Origin: JBEVOS01 sp964563395
Lineage (GTDB): Bacteria; Pseudomonadota; Alphaproteobacteria; Caulobacterales; Aquidulcibacteraceae
Direction: 5' to 3'
Assembly (NCBI GenBank): GCA_964563395.1
Contig: CAZLWK010000014.1
Span: 18,625-82,624 of the forward strand
DNA: 64,000 nucleotides
Shown here: piece by piece, positions 34,452 to 42,541 of the stretch
Layout: each line of letters starts with the position of its first letter
Numbering within the stretch: the stretch's first letter is position 1
Translations under genes and position numbers: made by a program
The notes under the pieces: model-generated
What the model was told of the DNA's origin: nothing
Seen by the model: the letters and a program-made list of their open reading frames with translations, nothing else
The model's database searches: none

Positions 34452-35450
34452 CTAAAGCTTCAGAATTTGCTTTCCGAAATTCTCGCCCTGGAAGAGGCGC
34501 ATCAGCGTGCGCGGGATATTCTCGAAGCCCTGCTGCACGTCTTCCTTGAAATGGATCCGGTTCTCCTGAATCCAGCGGCGCATGCGCGCGCGGGCCTTGG
34601 GATATTCATTCATGTAATCGAGCACGATGAAGCCTTCCATCGTCGCGCGCATGAAGATCAGATTGAAATAATTCTCGGGGCCCGCCGGCAATTGGCCGGT
34701 CTCATAGCGCGAGATGCCGCCGCAAATCACCACGCGCGCATGCATGGCCATGCAGGCCAGCATGTCATTCAAGATCGTGCCGCCGACATTGTCGAAGATC
34801 ACGTTGACGCCTTCCGGCGCCAATTCCTTCAGCTTGCCGCGCAGATTGTTCTCGGCCTTGTAGTCGATGGTGGCGTCGAAGCCGAGCTCCTCCTTGAGCC
34901 AGGCGCATTTCTTGGCCCCGCCGGCGATGCCGATCACGCGGCAACCGGCGATCTTGGCGATCTGCCCGACCATGGAGCCCGTGGCGCCCGCCGCGCCGGA
35001 CACAACGACAGTGTCGCCCGGTTGCGGACGCCCGTGCTTTAGGAGCCCGAAATAGGCGGTCATGCCCGTCGTGCCGAGCGCGCCGAGATTGGCGGTGAGG
35101 AGTTCATTGTCCTCCAGCTTCAACACGTCGCGCCCGTGCAACGTGGAATATTCCTGCCAGCACAGCATGCCGGAGACCTTGTCGCCCTTGGCGAAGCCCG
35201 GGGCGCGCGATTCAACCACCTCGCCGATGCCCGAACCGCGCATCACCTCGCCGATCTCGGTGGGCGCGACATAGCCGCCGATATTCTCCATCCATCCCTT
35301 CTGCGCGGGATCGAAGCCGAGATAGAGCAACTTGACGAGCACCTCCCCATCCTCCGGCGCGCGCGTCTCGGCCTCGTTGAGCTTGAAATCGTCTTGGCGC
35401 AGCGCACGGCCCAGAGGGCGCGCCGCGATCAGCCATTGGCGGTTCTTCAT
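34452..35450 (-). CDS. CurA-like NADP-dependent oxidoreductase (zinc-free MDR)
   Basis: A 332-residue medium-chain reductase of the CurA/leukotriene-B4-dehydrogenase type. It starts MKNRQWLIAARPLGR, has the Rossmann loop SGAAGATGSMVGQIAK (about 151-166) and the conserved FDNVGGTILNDMLACM. There are no structural or catalytic zinc ligands, as in family members that reduce C=C bonds of enones. ATG 35450 has GAGGAG about six bases upstream. The likely reaction is saturation of an alpha,beta-unsaturated ketone in the imported compound. It is the third gene from the end of the 11-gene operon. Confidence 0.88.
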   Translation of the reverse strand: MKNRQWLIAARPLGRALRQDDFKLNEAETRAPEDGEVLVKLLYLGFDPAQKGWMENIGGYVAPTEIGEVMRGSGIGEVVESRAPGFAKGDKVSGMLCWQEYSTLHGRDVLKLEDNELLTANLGALGTTGMTAYFGLLKHGRPQPGDTVVVSGAAGATGSMVGQIAKIAGCRVIGIAGGAKKCAWLKEELGFDATIDYKAENNLRGKLKELAPEGVNVIFDNVGGTILNDMLACMAMHARVVICGGISRYETGQLPAGPENYFNLIFMRATMEGFIVLDYMNEYPKARARMRRWIQENRIHFKEDVQQGFENIPRTLMRLFQGENFGKQILKL

Positions 35451-35481
35451 GTGATGCTCCTCATCGAATGCGATACGCGAC

Positions 35482-36258
35482 TTACAAAGGGCCGGATGCG
35501 GCGAGCCAGCCGCCATCGACCAGGATCTCAGACCCCGTCACCGAGCTCGATTCATCCGATGCGAGATAAAGGCACGCATCGGCGATTTCCTCCGCCGTCG
35601 TCATGCGCCCGATCGGCTGCAAGCTGGCGAACGCCGCGCGCATGCCGGCGGGATCGCCGGAGGCGTCGAACGCGGCCTGGTTCATCGGCGTGTCGATGGC
35701 GCCCGGATGGATCGAATTGCAGCGAATGGTCTTGTAAGCGCGGGCGCAATGCACGGCGACCGATTTGGTCAAAAGCCGCACGCCGCCCTTGGAGGCCGTA
35801 TAGGCCGCGCCGTTCGACAGGCCGATATAGCCGGTGATGGAGGAGATGTTGACGATCGAGCCCTTCGGTCCGCCTGGATTGGCCTTCATCGCGCGCACGG
35901 CGTGCTTGCAGCCGAGCATCACGCCCGTGAGGTTGACGCCGATCACCTTGTTCCAAAGCTCGAGGCTGGTGTCCTCGATGTTCGCGCCCATGAAGACGCC
36001 GGCATTGTTGACGACCACATCGAGGCGGCCCTTGCGCGCGACGATGTCGTCGATGAGCGCGGTCCAACGCGCCTCATCCGAGACGTCTTGATGGCGATAT
36101 TCGCCGCGCACCTCGGCGGCGACCGCCTCTCCCAACTTGTCCTGCACGTCGCTGACGACAACATAAGCGCCCTCGCGCGCGAACACGCGCGCCGTCGCCG
36201 CGCCGATCCCGGAAGCGCCGCCCGTGACGAGCGCGACGCGGCCCTGCAGACGTCCCAT
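35482..36258 (-). CDS. SDR family oxidoreductase A
   Basis: A 258-residue classical short-chain dehydrogenase. Its TGGASGIGAATA nucleotide loop is at 12-23, Asp37 after strand 2 favours NAD(H), NNAG is near 84-87, and the catalytic Ser140-Tyr153-Lys157 set lies in NISSITGYIGLSNGAAYTASK. GGGAGGAG precedes the chosen ATG 36258. One of five SDRs in the region; it probably oxidises an alicyclic hydroxyl to a ketone. The substrate is unknown. Confidence 0.88.
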   Translation of the reverse strand: MGRLQGRVALVTGGASGIGAATARVFAREGAYVVVSDVQDKLGEAVAAEVRGEYRHQDVSDEARWTALIDDIVARKGRLDVVVNNAGVFMGANIEDTSLELWNKVIGVNLTGVMLGCKHAVRAMKANPGGPKGSIVNISSITGYIGLSNGAAYTASKGGVRLLTKSVAVHCARAYKTIRCNSIHPGAIDTPMNQAAFDASGDPAGMRAAFASLQPIGRMTTAEEIADACLYLASDESSSVTGSEILVDGGWLAASGPL

Positions 36259-36272
36259 CGCGCGCTCCTCCC

Positions 36273-37208
36273 TCAGCCGACCGGCGGACGCGGCCGATTG
36301 GACCAGCTCCAATCCTGGCGCGCGATCCAGCTCTTGATCGTCTCCAGCTCAAGCGGGATGCGATCCAGCATCGCATCGACATTCACCTCGAACGGACGCG
36401 TGGGCGCGGTGATATTGTATTGGTAGAATTCGCTGATCCGCTCGGCCAGCATGGCCTTCACATCGGCGCTCATCGTGTCGCCATAGCCTTCGGCGAGGAC
36501 GCGCCCAAACTCCTGCGTGGAAATCTGCTTGTAAGGGATGGTTTTGCCGATGGTTTGCGAGAGATAGCCGGCGATCACGGGCGGGGTGAGCTTTTCAGGC
36601 CCGCCAATATTCATCCAGGCGCCTTCCATGTCCGGCCGCTCGAGCGAGGCGATCATGAAGCGCGCCACATCGTCGAGGCTGATCCAGTTCGCCTGCAGAT
36701 CGGGACGATGCACATAGGCGAACACGCCGTCGCGCGCGATCGAGGGAAATGCGAAGCTGGTTTGCAGATTGTCCATGAAGAGCACGCTGCCGAACACAGT
36801 GCCCGGCGCGCCGGAGCGCCAGAGCGCATTGATGCCGCGCGTATTGCCCAGATACGTGCCCGGATCGCCCGGGCGATCGGGTATCCAGGAGCTGGTGTTC
36901 CAAACGACGCGCTTGACGCCCGCTTCCGCCGACGCCTTGCCCACGCGCCCAATCCAGACATCGCGCTCGCCCGCGGCGAGCGGATGGGTGAAGAACACAT
37001 AATCGACGCCGCGCACGGCGTTCGCCAATTGCGCATCATTGGTGACGTCCGCCGGCACGATCTCGGTGTCGTCGAAGGTCTCGCCGAGAAATGGATCGGC
37101 GCGGCGCGAAATGGCGCGCACGCGATAACCGGCCTTCACAAGCTGACGCACTTGCGCCAGACCTTGGCGTCCGGCCGCGCCGAACACAGCGACGAGCGGT
37201 CGTGTCAT
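36273..37208 (-). CDS. NmrA-like NAD(P)-binding protein
   Basis: A 311-residue atypical SDR of the NmrA/HSCARG group. The N-terminal VAVFGAAGRQGLAQVRQL has the GxxGxxG loop (about 10-16), and the basic AISRRAD after strand 2 suggests NADP(H). The C-terminal part has MNIGGPEKLTPPVIAGYLSQ, typical of the family. Members act as redox sensors or as isoflavone-type reductases. It overlaps the VOC gene by four bases, so it belongs to the operon. The catalytic tyrosine motif is not obvious, so a reductase role is uncertain. Confidence 0.82.
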   Translation of the reverse strand: MTRPLVAVFGAAGRQGLAQVRQLVKAGYRVRAISRRADPFLGETFDDTEIVPADVTNDAQLANAVRGVDYVFFTHPLAAGERDVWIGRVGKASAEAGVKRVVWNTSSWIPDRPGDPGTYLGNTRGINALWRSGAPGTVFGSVLFMDNLQTSFAFPSIARDGVFAYVHRPDLQANWISLDDVARFMIASLERPDMEGAWMNIGGPEKLTPPVIAGYLSQTIGKTIPYKQISTQEFGRVLAEGYGDTMSADVKAMLAERISEFYQYNITAPTRPFEVNVDAMLDRIPLELETIKSWIARQDWSWSNRPRPPVG

Positions 37209-37738
37209 CCGAGCCTCCGCACGGGATCGCGCCCGTCCCAGCCGCGCGCGGCGTCGCGCATCATTTGAAACAGTCCGCCCGAACCGGGCGAGAGCTTCAA
37301 GATTTCAACCATCGTGCCATCGCCGCCGCCGGTGTCGACATAGATGACTTCGCCGCCGCCAGGCACTTTGGCTTCTTGTGCGATGCTCATACCCGCGCAG
37401 GCGCGGCGCGCCGCGTCGAAATCCTCGGTGAGCAGGCAGACATGATGGAGGCCGTTCTTTCCGGCGTCGCGCCATGCCTTGTAGATCGAGGGCGCATCAT
37501 TGTGCTGGCGGATCAATTCGATCTGCAGATCGCCCCAATACCCAATGGCCATCGAGAAATCGATCTCCGTGGGCTGGCCGCGATAGCGCACATTCTCGAG
37601 CTTCACATGCTCCATGAGGAAGAAGGGTCCAACGCCCATGGATTTCGTCCAGAAATCGAGCGCCGCGTCGAAATCGGGCGGCACGTAGGCGTTTTGCATG
37701 ATCGCGCCGAGGCGCGCGATGGCGGCCGGCGCGGTCAT
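37205..37738 (-). CDS. VOC/glyoxalase superfamily protein
   Basis: A 177-residue protein with two beta-alpha-beta-beta-beta modules, closest by eye to the Glyoxalase_4 / methylmalonyl-CoA epimerase type. Candidate metal ligands are Gln15, Glu74 (LQIELIRQ), His98 or His99 (GLHHVCLL) and Glu145 (TMVEILKL). The metal-site spacing supports an active epimerase, isomerase or extradiol-type enzyme. It overlaps both neighbours by four bases (ATGA), indicating tight coupling to the Rieske and NmrA-like genes. Confidence 0.85.
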   Translation of the reverse strand: MTAPAAIARLGAIMQNAYVPPDFDAALDFWTKSMGVGPFFLMEHVKLENVRYRGQPTEIDFSMAIGYWGDLQIELIRQHNDAPSIYKAWRDAGKNGLHHVCLLTEDFDAARRACAGMSIAQEAKVPGGGEVIYVDTGGGDGTMVEILKLSPGSGGLFQMMRDAARGWDGRDPVRRLG

Positions 37739-38949
37739 GCGCTGTGCACGCCGATGGCGCGGGCGATGGCGCGGTGCACATTTTGCAGAGCGACTTCCTG
37801 GCGGCCATAAACGACCGTTGCGTCCGCCGGCAGCAGGGACAAATTCCTCCAGCCCTCAGCGGCGACAACGTAATCTTCCGTCCGCACGACGTGCGCTGTC
37901 GCGTCGAACGCATATTCCACCTCGCCGCGATGCGTTTCATCGCGCAGCGGCCCGTAGGAATAGATGGTCTTGTGCGTCACCGTTTCGCCCGGCGATTCGC
38001 CTGGGAAATGACGGAACGTGGTAAGATAGGCTTTACCGGGGATCACGGATCCGGCGAACAGGATCGTGTTCGGGAACAGATAATGAATGCCAGAGGGCTC
38101 TTCCTGAAGCGGCCAATCGCTCTCGGGCGTATCGACCAGCTTCTCCAGCGACCGATCGACGAAGCCGACGCGATGGTGCGGATCGAAATGGTCGTAGATC
38201 GTGATGTCGCTGCGCGTGTTGGGAGAGATCGTCTGCGGATGCAGCGTGGCGAAATGATAGCCTTCGCCATAAGTGTCGAGCGCGTATTTCCAATTCGACG
38301 CGACCGGCAATTCACCGCTCTTTACCTTGACGCAGGTTGAGAGATTCATCGCTGCGAGGACGTCACCGAAGGCGCCCAGATGCGCGTCGAGATCGATCCT
38401 GGCGCCCGGGGTCGCGATGGCGAAGACGAGGCCATGGCGTTCGTCGCACGGATATTCCGTCAGCGCCTCGCGGCCATCGAGACAGCCTTCGAAGCGGTCC
38501 TTCTCCGGCGCGCCGATCAGCACGCCTTCATTGGAATAGGTCCAGCCATGGAACCAGCAGGTGAATTTGTTGGCCTTGCCCTCGCGCTCATGGGTGAGCG
38601 CAGCGCCGCGATGTTTGCACACGTTGAGGAAGGCGCGCACGCGCCCATCCTTCGTGCGCGTGACGATGAGCGGCACGCCGGTTTCATCGAAGAGCTTGAA
38701 CGCGCCTGGCTCGGCGAGATCCGAGGAAAGGCACACCAAGACGGGCGTTTCGCGGAAAAGCCTGCGCCGTTCCAGCGCGTGACGCTCGGGATCGAGATAG
38801 ACCCGCGCCGGATTGGCCATCGGCGCGGGCGCGAGATCGCTGGTTTTGTTTTTCAGATGCGCGATCGCGCGGCGCATATAGTCGATGCGATGCGCGCGCG
38901 TCTCAGCAGCGTGATCGCGCGCCGCCGGACGCTCGGCCAAGGTGGTCAT
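37735..38949 (-). CDS. Rieske non-haem iron oxygenase, large subunit
   Basis: A 404-residue ring-hydroxylating oxygenase alpha subunit. The Rieske cluster ligands are Cys111-x-His113 (CKHRG) and Cys131-x2-His134 (CWFHGWTY). The catalytic iron site is His232 and His237 (YGEGYHFATLH), with Glu229 as the likely bridging acid and Asp359 near the C terminus. There is no beta subunit, ferredoxin or reductase gene nearby, so it must use partners encoded elsewhere. It resembles the homomeric group that includes ketosteroid and carnitine-type oxygenases. The start overlaps the E1 beta stop by four bases. Confidence 0.93.
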   Translation of the reverse strand: MTTLAERPAARDHAAETRAHRIDYMRRAIAHLKNKTSDLAPAPMANPARVYLDPERHALERRRLFRETPVLVCLSSDLAEPGAFKLFDETGVPLIVTRTKDGRVRAFLNVCKHRGAALTHEREGKANKFTCWFHGWTYSNEGVLIGAPEKDRFEGCLDGREALTEYPCDERHGLVFAIATPGARIDLDAHLGAFGDVLAAMNLSTCVKVKSGELPVASNWKYALDTYGEGYHFATLHPQTISPNTRSDITIYDHFDPHHRVGFVDRSLEKLVDTPESDWPLQEEPSGIHYLFPNTILFAGSVIPGKAYLTTFRHFPGESPGETVTHKTIYSYGPLRDETHRGEVEYAFDATAHVVRTEDYVVAAEGWRNLSLLPADATVVYGRQEVALQNVHRAIARAIGVHSA

Positions 38950-39953
38950 GAGGCCAGCACCTCCCGAATGGCGGCTTCGATGCGCCGCGGATTGGGCATG
39001 AATTCATCTTCCAGATTGGGCGCGAACGGCACAGGCGTGTGCGGGCACGTCACTTTCTTGATCGGCGCCTTGAGCGACTTGAACGCCTTGTCCGCAACGA
39101 TTGAGGAGATGTCCGAGGCGAGGCTGCAGCGCGGCGGCGATTCATCGACCACGACAAGACGCCCAGTTTTTTGCACGGATTCGATGATCGTCTCCTCGTC
39201 CAGCGGCGAGGTCGTGCGCGGATCGATCACCTCGCATTCGACGCCGGCCTTGGCGAGCTCGGCGGCGACCGCGTTCGCCCGCGTCAGCATCAGGCCGAAA
39301 CCGACAATGGTGACGTGTTTGCCGCTGCGCACGACGTTCGCTTCGCCAAATGGGATGCGATACGCTTCGTCCGGCACTTCGTCCTCGCTGTCATAGAGCA
39401 GCTTGGATTCCATGAAGATCACCGGATCGTCGTCCCGGATCGCCTCGATCATCAGCCCCTTGGCGTCATAGGCGTTGGTGGGCATCACCACCTTGAGGCC
39501 GGGCACCATGGTGAACAGCGGGTGCAGCGTTTGCGAATGCTGCGCGCCGGCGCGGAAGCCCGCGCCGATGGTGGTGCGGATGACGAGCGGCGTCTTGGCC
39601 TTGCCGCCGAACATGTAGCGGAACTTCGCCGCTTGATTGTATATCTGGTCGAAGCACACGCCGACGAAATCGGCGAACATGATTTCGGCGATGGGGCGCA
39701 GGCCCGTCATCGCCGCGCCGCCCGCCGTGCCCATGATGGCGCTTTCCGTGATCGGCGTGTCGATCACGCGCTCGGCGCCGAATTCGTCATAGAGCCCGGC
39801 GAGCACGCCGAAAATGTTGCCGACCTTGCCGACGCCACCCGTGCCGCCCTGGCCGCCGGCGACATCCTCGCCCAGGACGATGACATTGGGATCGCGCCGC
39901 ATCTCCATGCGGATCGCTTCATTGATCGCGGTGCGATAAGATTTTTTCGGCAT
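38946..39953 (-). CDS. TPP-dependent 2-oxoacid/acetoin dehydrogenase E1, beta subunit
   Basis: A 335-residue E1 beta subunit with the start SYRTAINEAIRMEMRRDPNVIVLGEDVA, the TPP-interacting glutamate in IDTPITESA (Glu69 region) and the phrase GAGFRAGAQHSQTLHPLFTMVPGLKVV. It pairs with the E1 alpha gene twelve bases upstream. The heterotetramer decarboxylates a 2-oxo acid or cleaves an acyloin (acetoin) using thiamine diphosphate. No lipoyl E2 or E3 gene occurs in the operon, which is unusual for a complete complex. Confidence 0.92.
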   Translation of the reverse strand: MPKKSYRTAINEAIRMEMRRDPNVIVLGEDVAGGQGGTGGVGKVGNIFGVLAGLYDEFGAERVIDTPITESAIMGTAGGAAMTGLRPIAEIMFADFVGVCFDQIYNQAAKFRYMFGGKAKTPLVIRTTIGAGFRAGAQHSQTLHPLFTMVPGLKVVMPTNAYDAKGLMIEAIRDDDPVIFMESKLLYDSEDEVPDEAYRIPFGEANVVRSGKHVTIVGFGLMLTRANAVAAELAKAGVECEVIDPRTTSPLDEETIIESVQKTGRLVVVDESPPRCSLASDISSIVADKAFKSLKAPIKKVTCPHTPVPFAPNLEDEFMPNPRRIEAAIREVLAS

Positions 39954-39965
39954 CTGCCCTTGATC

Positions 39966-40955
39966 CTAATAACGGACGTAAACGTCTTTTTCGAGCGAAG
40001 AGAGATCGGGCTGCGGCGCGGCGAGCGCGACCTGCACGGCTTGTTCGATCTCGGCTTTCACCTCCTCGTCGATGCCGTCCAATTCATCCTTGTCCATCAG
40101 ACGCACGTCGATCACGCGCTTGCGGAAAATCTGGATCGGATCGATGGCGCGCGCGGCGGCGAGTTCTTCCGCGGAACGATAGGGCTGCGGATCGCCGATG
40201 AAGTGGCCGAGATGGCGCGTGCACTTGCTCTCGATCACGTAGGGTCCCTGCTCCTCGCGCCCGCGCTTCAGGGCCCGGCGCATCGCATCGACCACGGCGA
40301 AGAAATCCGAGCCGTCCACGGTTTCGGCAGGCAGGCCGAAGCCCTCGGCCCGCTTGGCGATGGATTTGGCGCCCACGGCGTAGCTCGCGGCCGTATGTTC
40401 GCCATAGCCGTTATTCTCGAACACGAAGATCGCCGGCACGTGCAGCACCACCGCCATGTTCATGGCTTCAAAGCTGGTGCCCTGGTTGGAAGCGCCGTCG
40501 CCGGAAAACGCCACCGAGACGCGCCCCGTGCGCTTGATCTTGGCGGTAAGCGCCGCGCCCACGGCGATCGGCGGCGAGCCGCCGACGATGGCGTTGGCGC
40601 CGAGCATGCCCTTCGACAGATCGGCGATATGCATCGATCCGCCCTTGCCGTTGCAGAGCCCGCCCTTCTTCCCCATGATTTCGAGCATCATGCCTTGGAC
40701 GTCGCAGCCCTTGGCGATGCAATGGCCGTGGCCGCGATGCGTGGAGCCGATATAGTCCTCGTCGGTGAGATCGTGGCAGATACCGACGCCGGACGCCTCC
40801 TGCCCAATATAGACATGCGCGAAGCCGGGAATGTTGCCGAGCGCGAATTCCTTCTCCACGCGCTCCTCGAACACGCGGATCGTTTTCATCCGGCGATAGG
40901 CGCGGCGCAATTCGTCGCGGCTCATCTGCAGGGATTCGGCCAACGCCTCCTTCAT
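39966..40955 (-). CDS. TPP-dependent 2-oxoacid/acetoin dehydrogenase E1, alpha subunit
   Basis: A 329-residue E1 alpha subunit with the TPP-binding motif from GDGASNQGTSFEAMN to FVFENNGYGEHT, and the RGHGHCIAKGCD segment. It is of the acetoin-dehydrogenase/PdhA type. ATG 40955 has GAGGAGAGAG directly upstream and is followed by MKEALAESLQMSRDELRR; a longer start would overlap the preceding SDR. In this operon it may cleave a 1,2-dicarbonyl or 2-oxo-acid side chain rather than serve central metabolism. Confidence 0.92.
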   Translation of the reverse strand: MKEALAESLQMSRDELRRAYRRMKTIRVFEERVEKEFALGNIPGFAHVYIGQEASGVGICHDLTDEDYIGSTHRGHGHCIAKGCDVQGMMLEIMGKKGGLCNGKGGSMHIADLSKGMLGANAIVGGSPPIAVGAALTAKIKRTGRVSVAFSGDGASNQGTSFEAMNMAVVLHVPAIFVFENNGYGEHTAASYAVGAKSIAKRAEGFGLPAETVDGSDFFAVVDAMRRALKRGREEQGPYVIESKCTRHLGHFIGDPQPYRSAEELAAARAIDPIQIFRKRVIDVRLMDKDELDGIDEEVKAEIEQAVQVALAAPQPDLSSLEKDVYVRY

Positions 40956-40965
40956 GTCTCTCTCC

Positions 40966-41733
40966 TCAATCGGCGCCGCGGCCGCCATCGACGGTCAATT
41001 CCGCGCCGGTCATGTATGAGCTTTCATCGCTGGCCAGGAACACGATGGCGTCCGCCATGTATTCGGGCAGGCCGATGATCTTGAGCGGGGTCTCCGCCGC
41101 GAATGCATCCGAGAGCGCTTTGTCGTCGCCAAATTGCGAGGTGATCATTTCCGTCCAGATGACGCCGGGATGCAGCGAATTCACACGCACCGGCGGCTTC
41201 ATCTCGGCGCCTTCCAGCGCCGCCGATTTTGTCATGCCGGTGATCGCGCCCTTGGTGGCGCAATAGGCGACCGCGCCGGGAAAACCGACTTGGCCCATCA
41301 GCGAAGAGACGTTGACGATAGCCCCGCCGCGCCCGGTGTCGCGGATGCCGCGAAAGCCATGCTTCACGCCAAGCCACGTGCCTTCCACATTGACGGCCTG
41401 CGCCTGGCGCCATTCCTCGAACGTAGTCTCCGTCAGCGGCTTGACGAAAAACACGCCGGCATTGTTCACGACGATGTCCAAGCCGCCGAATTCGCGCTGC
41501 GCCTCGGCGACGACGCGTTCCCAATCGCCTTCCTTCGCCACGTCGTGGCGCACGAAGAGACAGCGCCCCTGCGCCGCGCGCACCTGACGCTCGGTCTCCT
41601 TGCCGCCCGCTTCGTCGCGCCCGGTCGCGACAATCGCGGCGCCCTCGCGCGCCATCGCCAAAGCGGCCGCGCGGCCGATGCCCTTGGTGGCGCCGGTGAT
41701 GATGGCGACGCGATTGTGCAAACGACCGCTCAT
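40966..41733 (-). CDS. SDR family oxidoreductase B
   Basis: A 255-residue classical SDR with TGATKGIGRAAA (about 14-25), NNAG and a catalytic YCATK motif following VNVSSLMGQVGF. The GRDE after strand 2 suggests NADP(H). The C-terminal GAELTVDGGRGAD is usual. Second gene of the operon, ten bases before E1 alpha and four bases after SDR C. It probably oxidises or reduces a hydroxyl/keto group of the substrate. Confidence 0.88.
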   Translation of the reverse strand: MSGRLHNRVAIITGATKGIGRAAALAMAREGAAIVATGRDEAGGKETERQVRAAQGRCLFVRHDVAKEGDWERVVAEAQREFGGLDIVVNNAGVFFVKPLTETTFEEWRQAQAVNVEGTWLGVKHGFRGIRDTGRGGAIVNVSSLMGQVGFPGAVAYCATKGAITGMTKSAALEGAEMKPPVRVNSLHPGVIWTEMITSQFGDDKALSDAFAAETPLKIIGLPEYMADAIVFLASDESSYMTGAELTVDGGRGAD

Positions 41734-41737
41734 CGCC

Positions 41738-42475
41738 TCACCGCACCGTCAAGCCGCCGTCGAGAACGATCTCGGCGCCGGTGAGGAATTTGGATCGATC
41801 CGAGGCGAGATAAACGATCGGATCGGCGATTTCGCGCGGCTCGCCGAAGCGGCCAAGCGGCACGAGCGGCGCCATCGCCGCTTCGGGAAAAATGCTGGTC
41901 ATGTCGGTGCGGACAAAACCGGGATGAACCGAATTGACGCGGATCTGTTCGGCGCCAAGCTCCAGCGCCGCGGCCTTGGCCATGAGGCGTACGCCGCCCT
42001 TGGCCGCCGCATAATGCGTGTAGGCCGGGGCGCCGATCTTTCCGACGACGGACGACAAAAGAATGATGGAGCCGCCGCCGCCCTTCTCGCGAATGGCGCT
42101 GACGGCTTCCTGCAGTCCGAAAAACACGCCGGCCAGATTCACGTTGAGCATCTGGCGGCATTCCTCGATCGACATCTCCAATGCCGGCTTCGGGAACGAA
42201 ATGCCGGCATTGGCGACGAAGATGCTCAAGGGACCGATCTTCTCGCGCGCCTCAGCGAACACGCGCCGCCAGGCCGATGGATCGGCGACATCCTGCTGAA
42301 TGAAATGCGCCACGCCGCCTCCCTTGCGGATCGCGGCTGCGGCGTCTTCCCCATCCTTTGCGGTGCGTGCTGTCAGAACGACGCGCGCGCCGGCCTTGGC
42401 GAGCGCCTCGGCGGCCGCGCGGCCTATGCCGCGGCTCGCGCCCGTGACGATGGCGGCGCGCCCTGCGAGTTCCAA
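41738..42475 (-). CDS. SDR family oxidoreductase C, first gene of the 11-gene operon
   Basis: A 245-residue classical SDR with TGASRGIGRAAAEAL near the N terminus, ANAG in place of NNAG, and a catalytic YAAAK. No ATG is suitably placed. TTG 42475 is preferred because GGGAG lies seven bases upstream; GTG at 42481 is the alternative but sits almost on the ribosome site. The start follows the terminator-like hairpin after the receptor gene by only 16 bases, so expression may depend on read-through or on a promoter inside the receptor gene. Confidence 0.86.
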   Translation of the reverse strand: MELAGRAAIVTGASRGIGRAAAEALAKAGARVVLTARTAKDGEDAAAAIRKGGGVAHFIQQDVADPSAWRRVFAEAREKIGPLSIFVANAGISFPKPALEMSIEECRQMLNVNLAGVFFGLQEAVSAIREKGGGGSIILLSSVVGKIGAPAYTHYAAAKGGVRLMAKAAALELGAEQIRVNSVHPGFVRTDMTSIFPEAAMAPLVPLGRFGEPREIADPIVYLASDRSKFLTGAEIVLDGGLTVR

Positions 42476-42490
42476 CGTCACGCTCCCACC

Positions 42491-42524
42491 AAAAAGGAAG
42501 GGCGGCGCCCATGAAGCGCCGCCC
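42491..42524 (-). terminator. Intrinsic terminator/attenuator between receptor and SDR operon
   Basis: On the minus strand a nine-pair GC stem (GGGCGGCGC/GCGCCGCCC, loop TTCATGG) is followed by TTCCTTTTT. It lies 17 bases after the TonB-dependent receptor stop and just before the ribosome site of SDR C. It should end or attenuate transcription coming from the receptor gene. Confidence 0.82.
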
Positions 42525-42541
42525 CCCATTGTTGTTGTCGT

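Noticed and set aside
39171..41078. 635-codon open frame on the plus strand across the E1 alpha/beta genes
   Set aside because: Antisense to two well-supported enzymes whose motifs are intact; no domain is visible.
41738..42529. ATG start at 42529 for SDR C
   Set aside because: The extra 18 residues would be read through the terminator hairpin and do not resemble an SDR N terminus.
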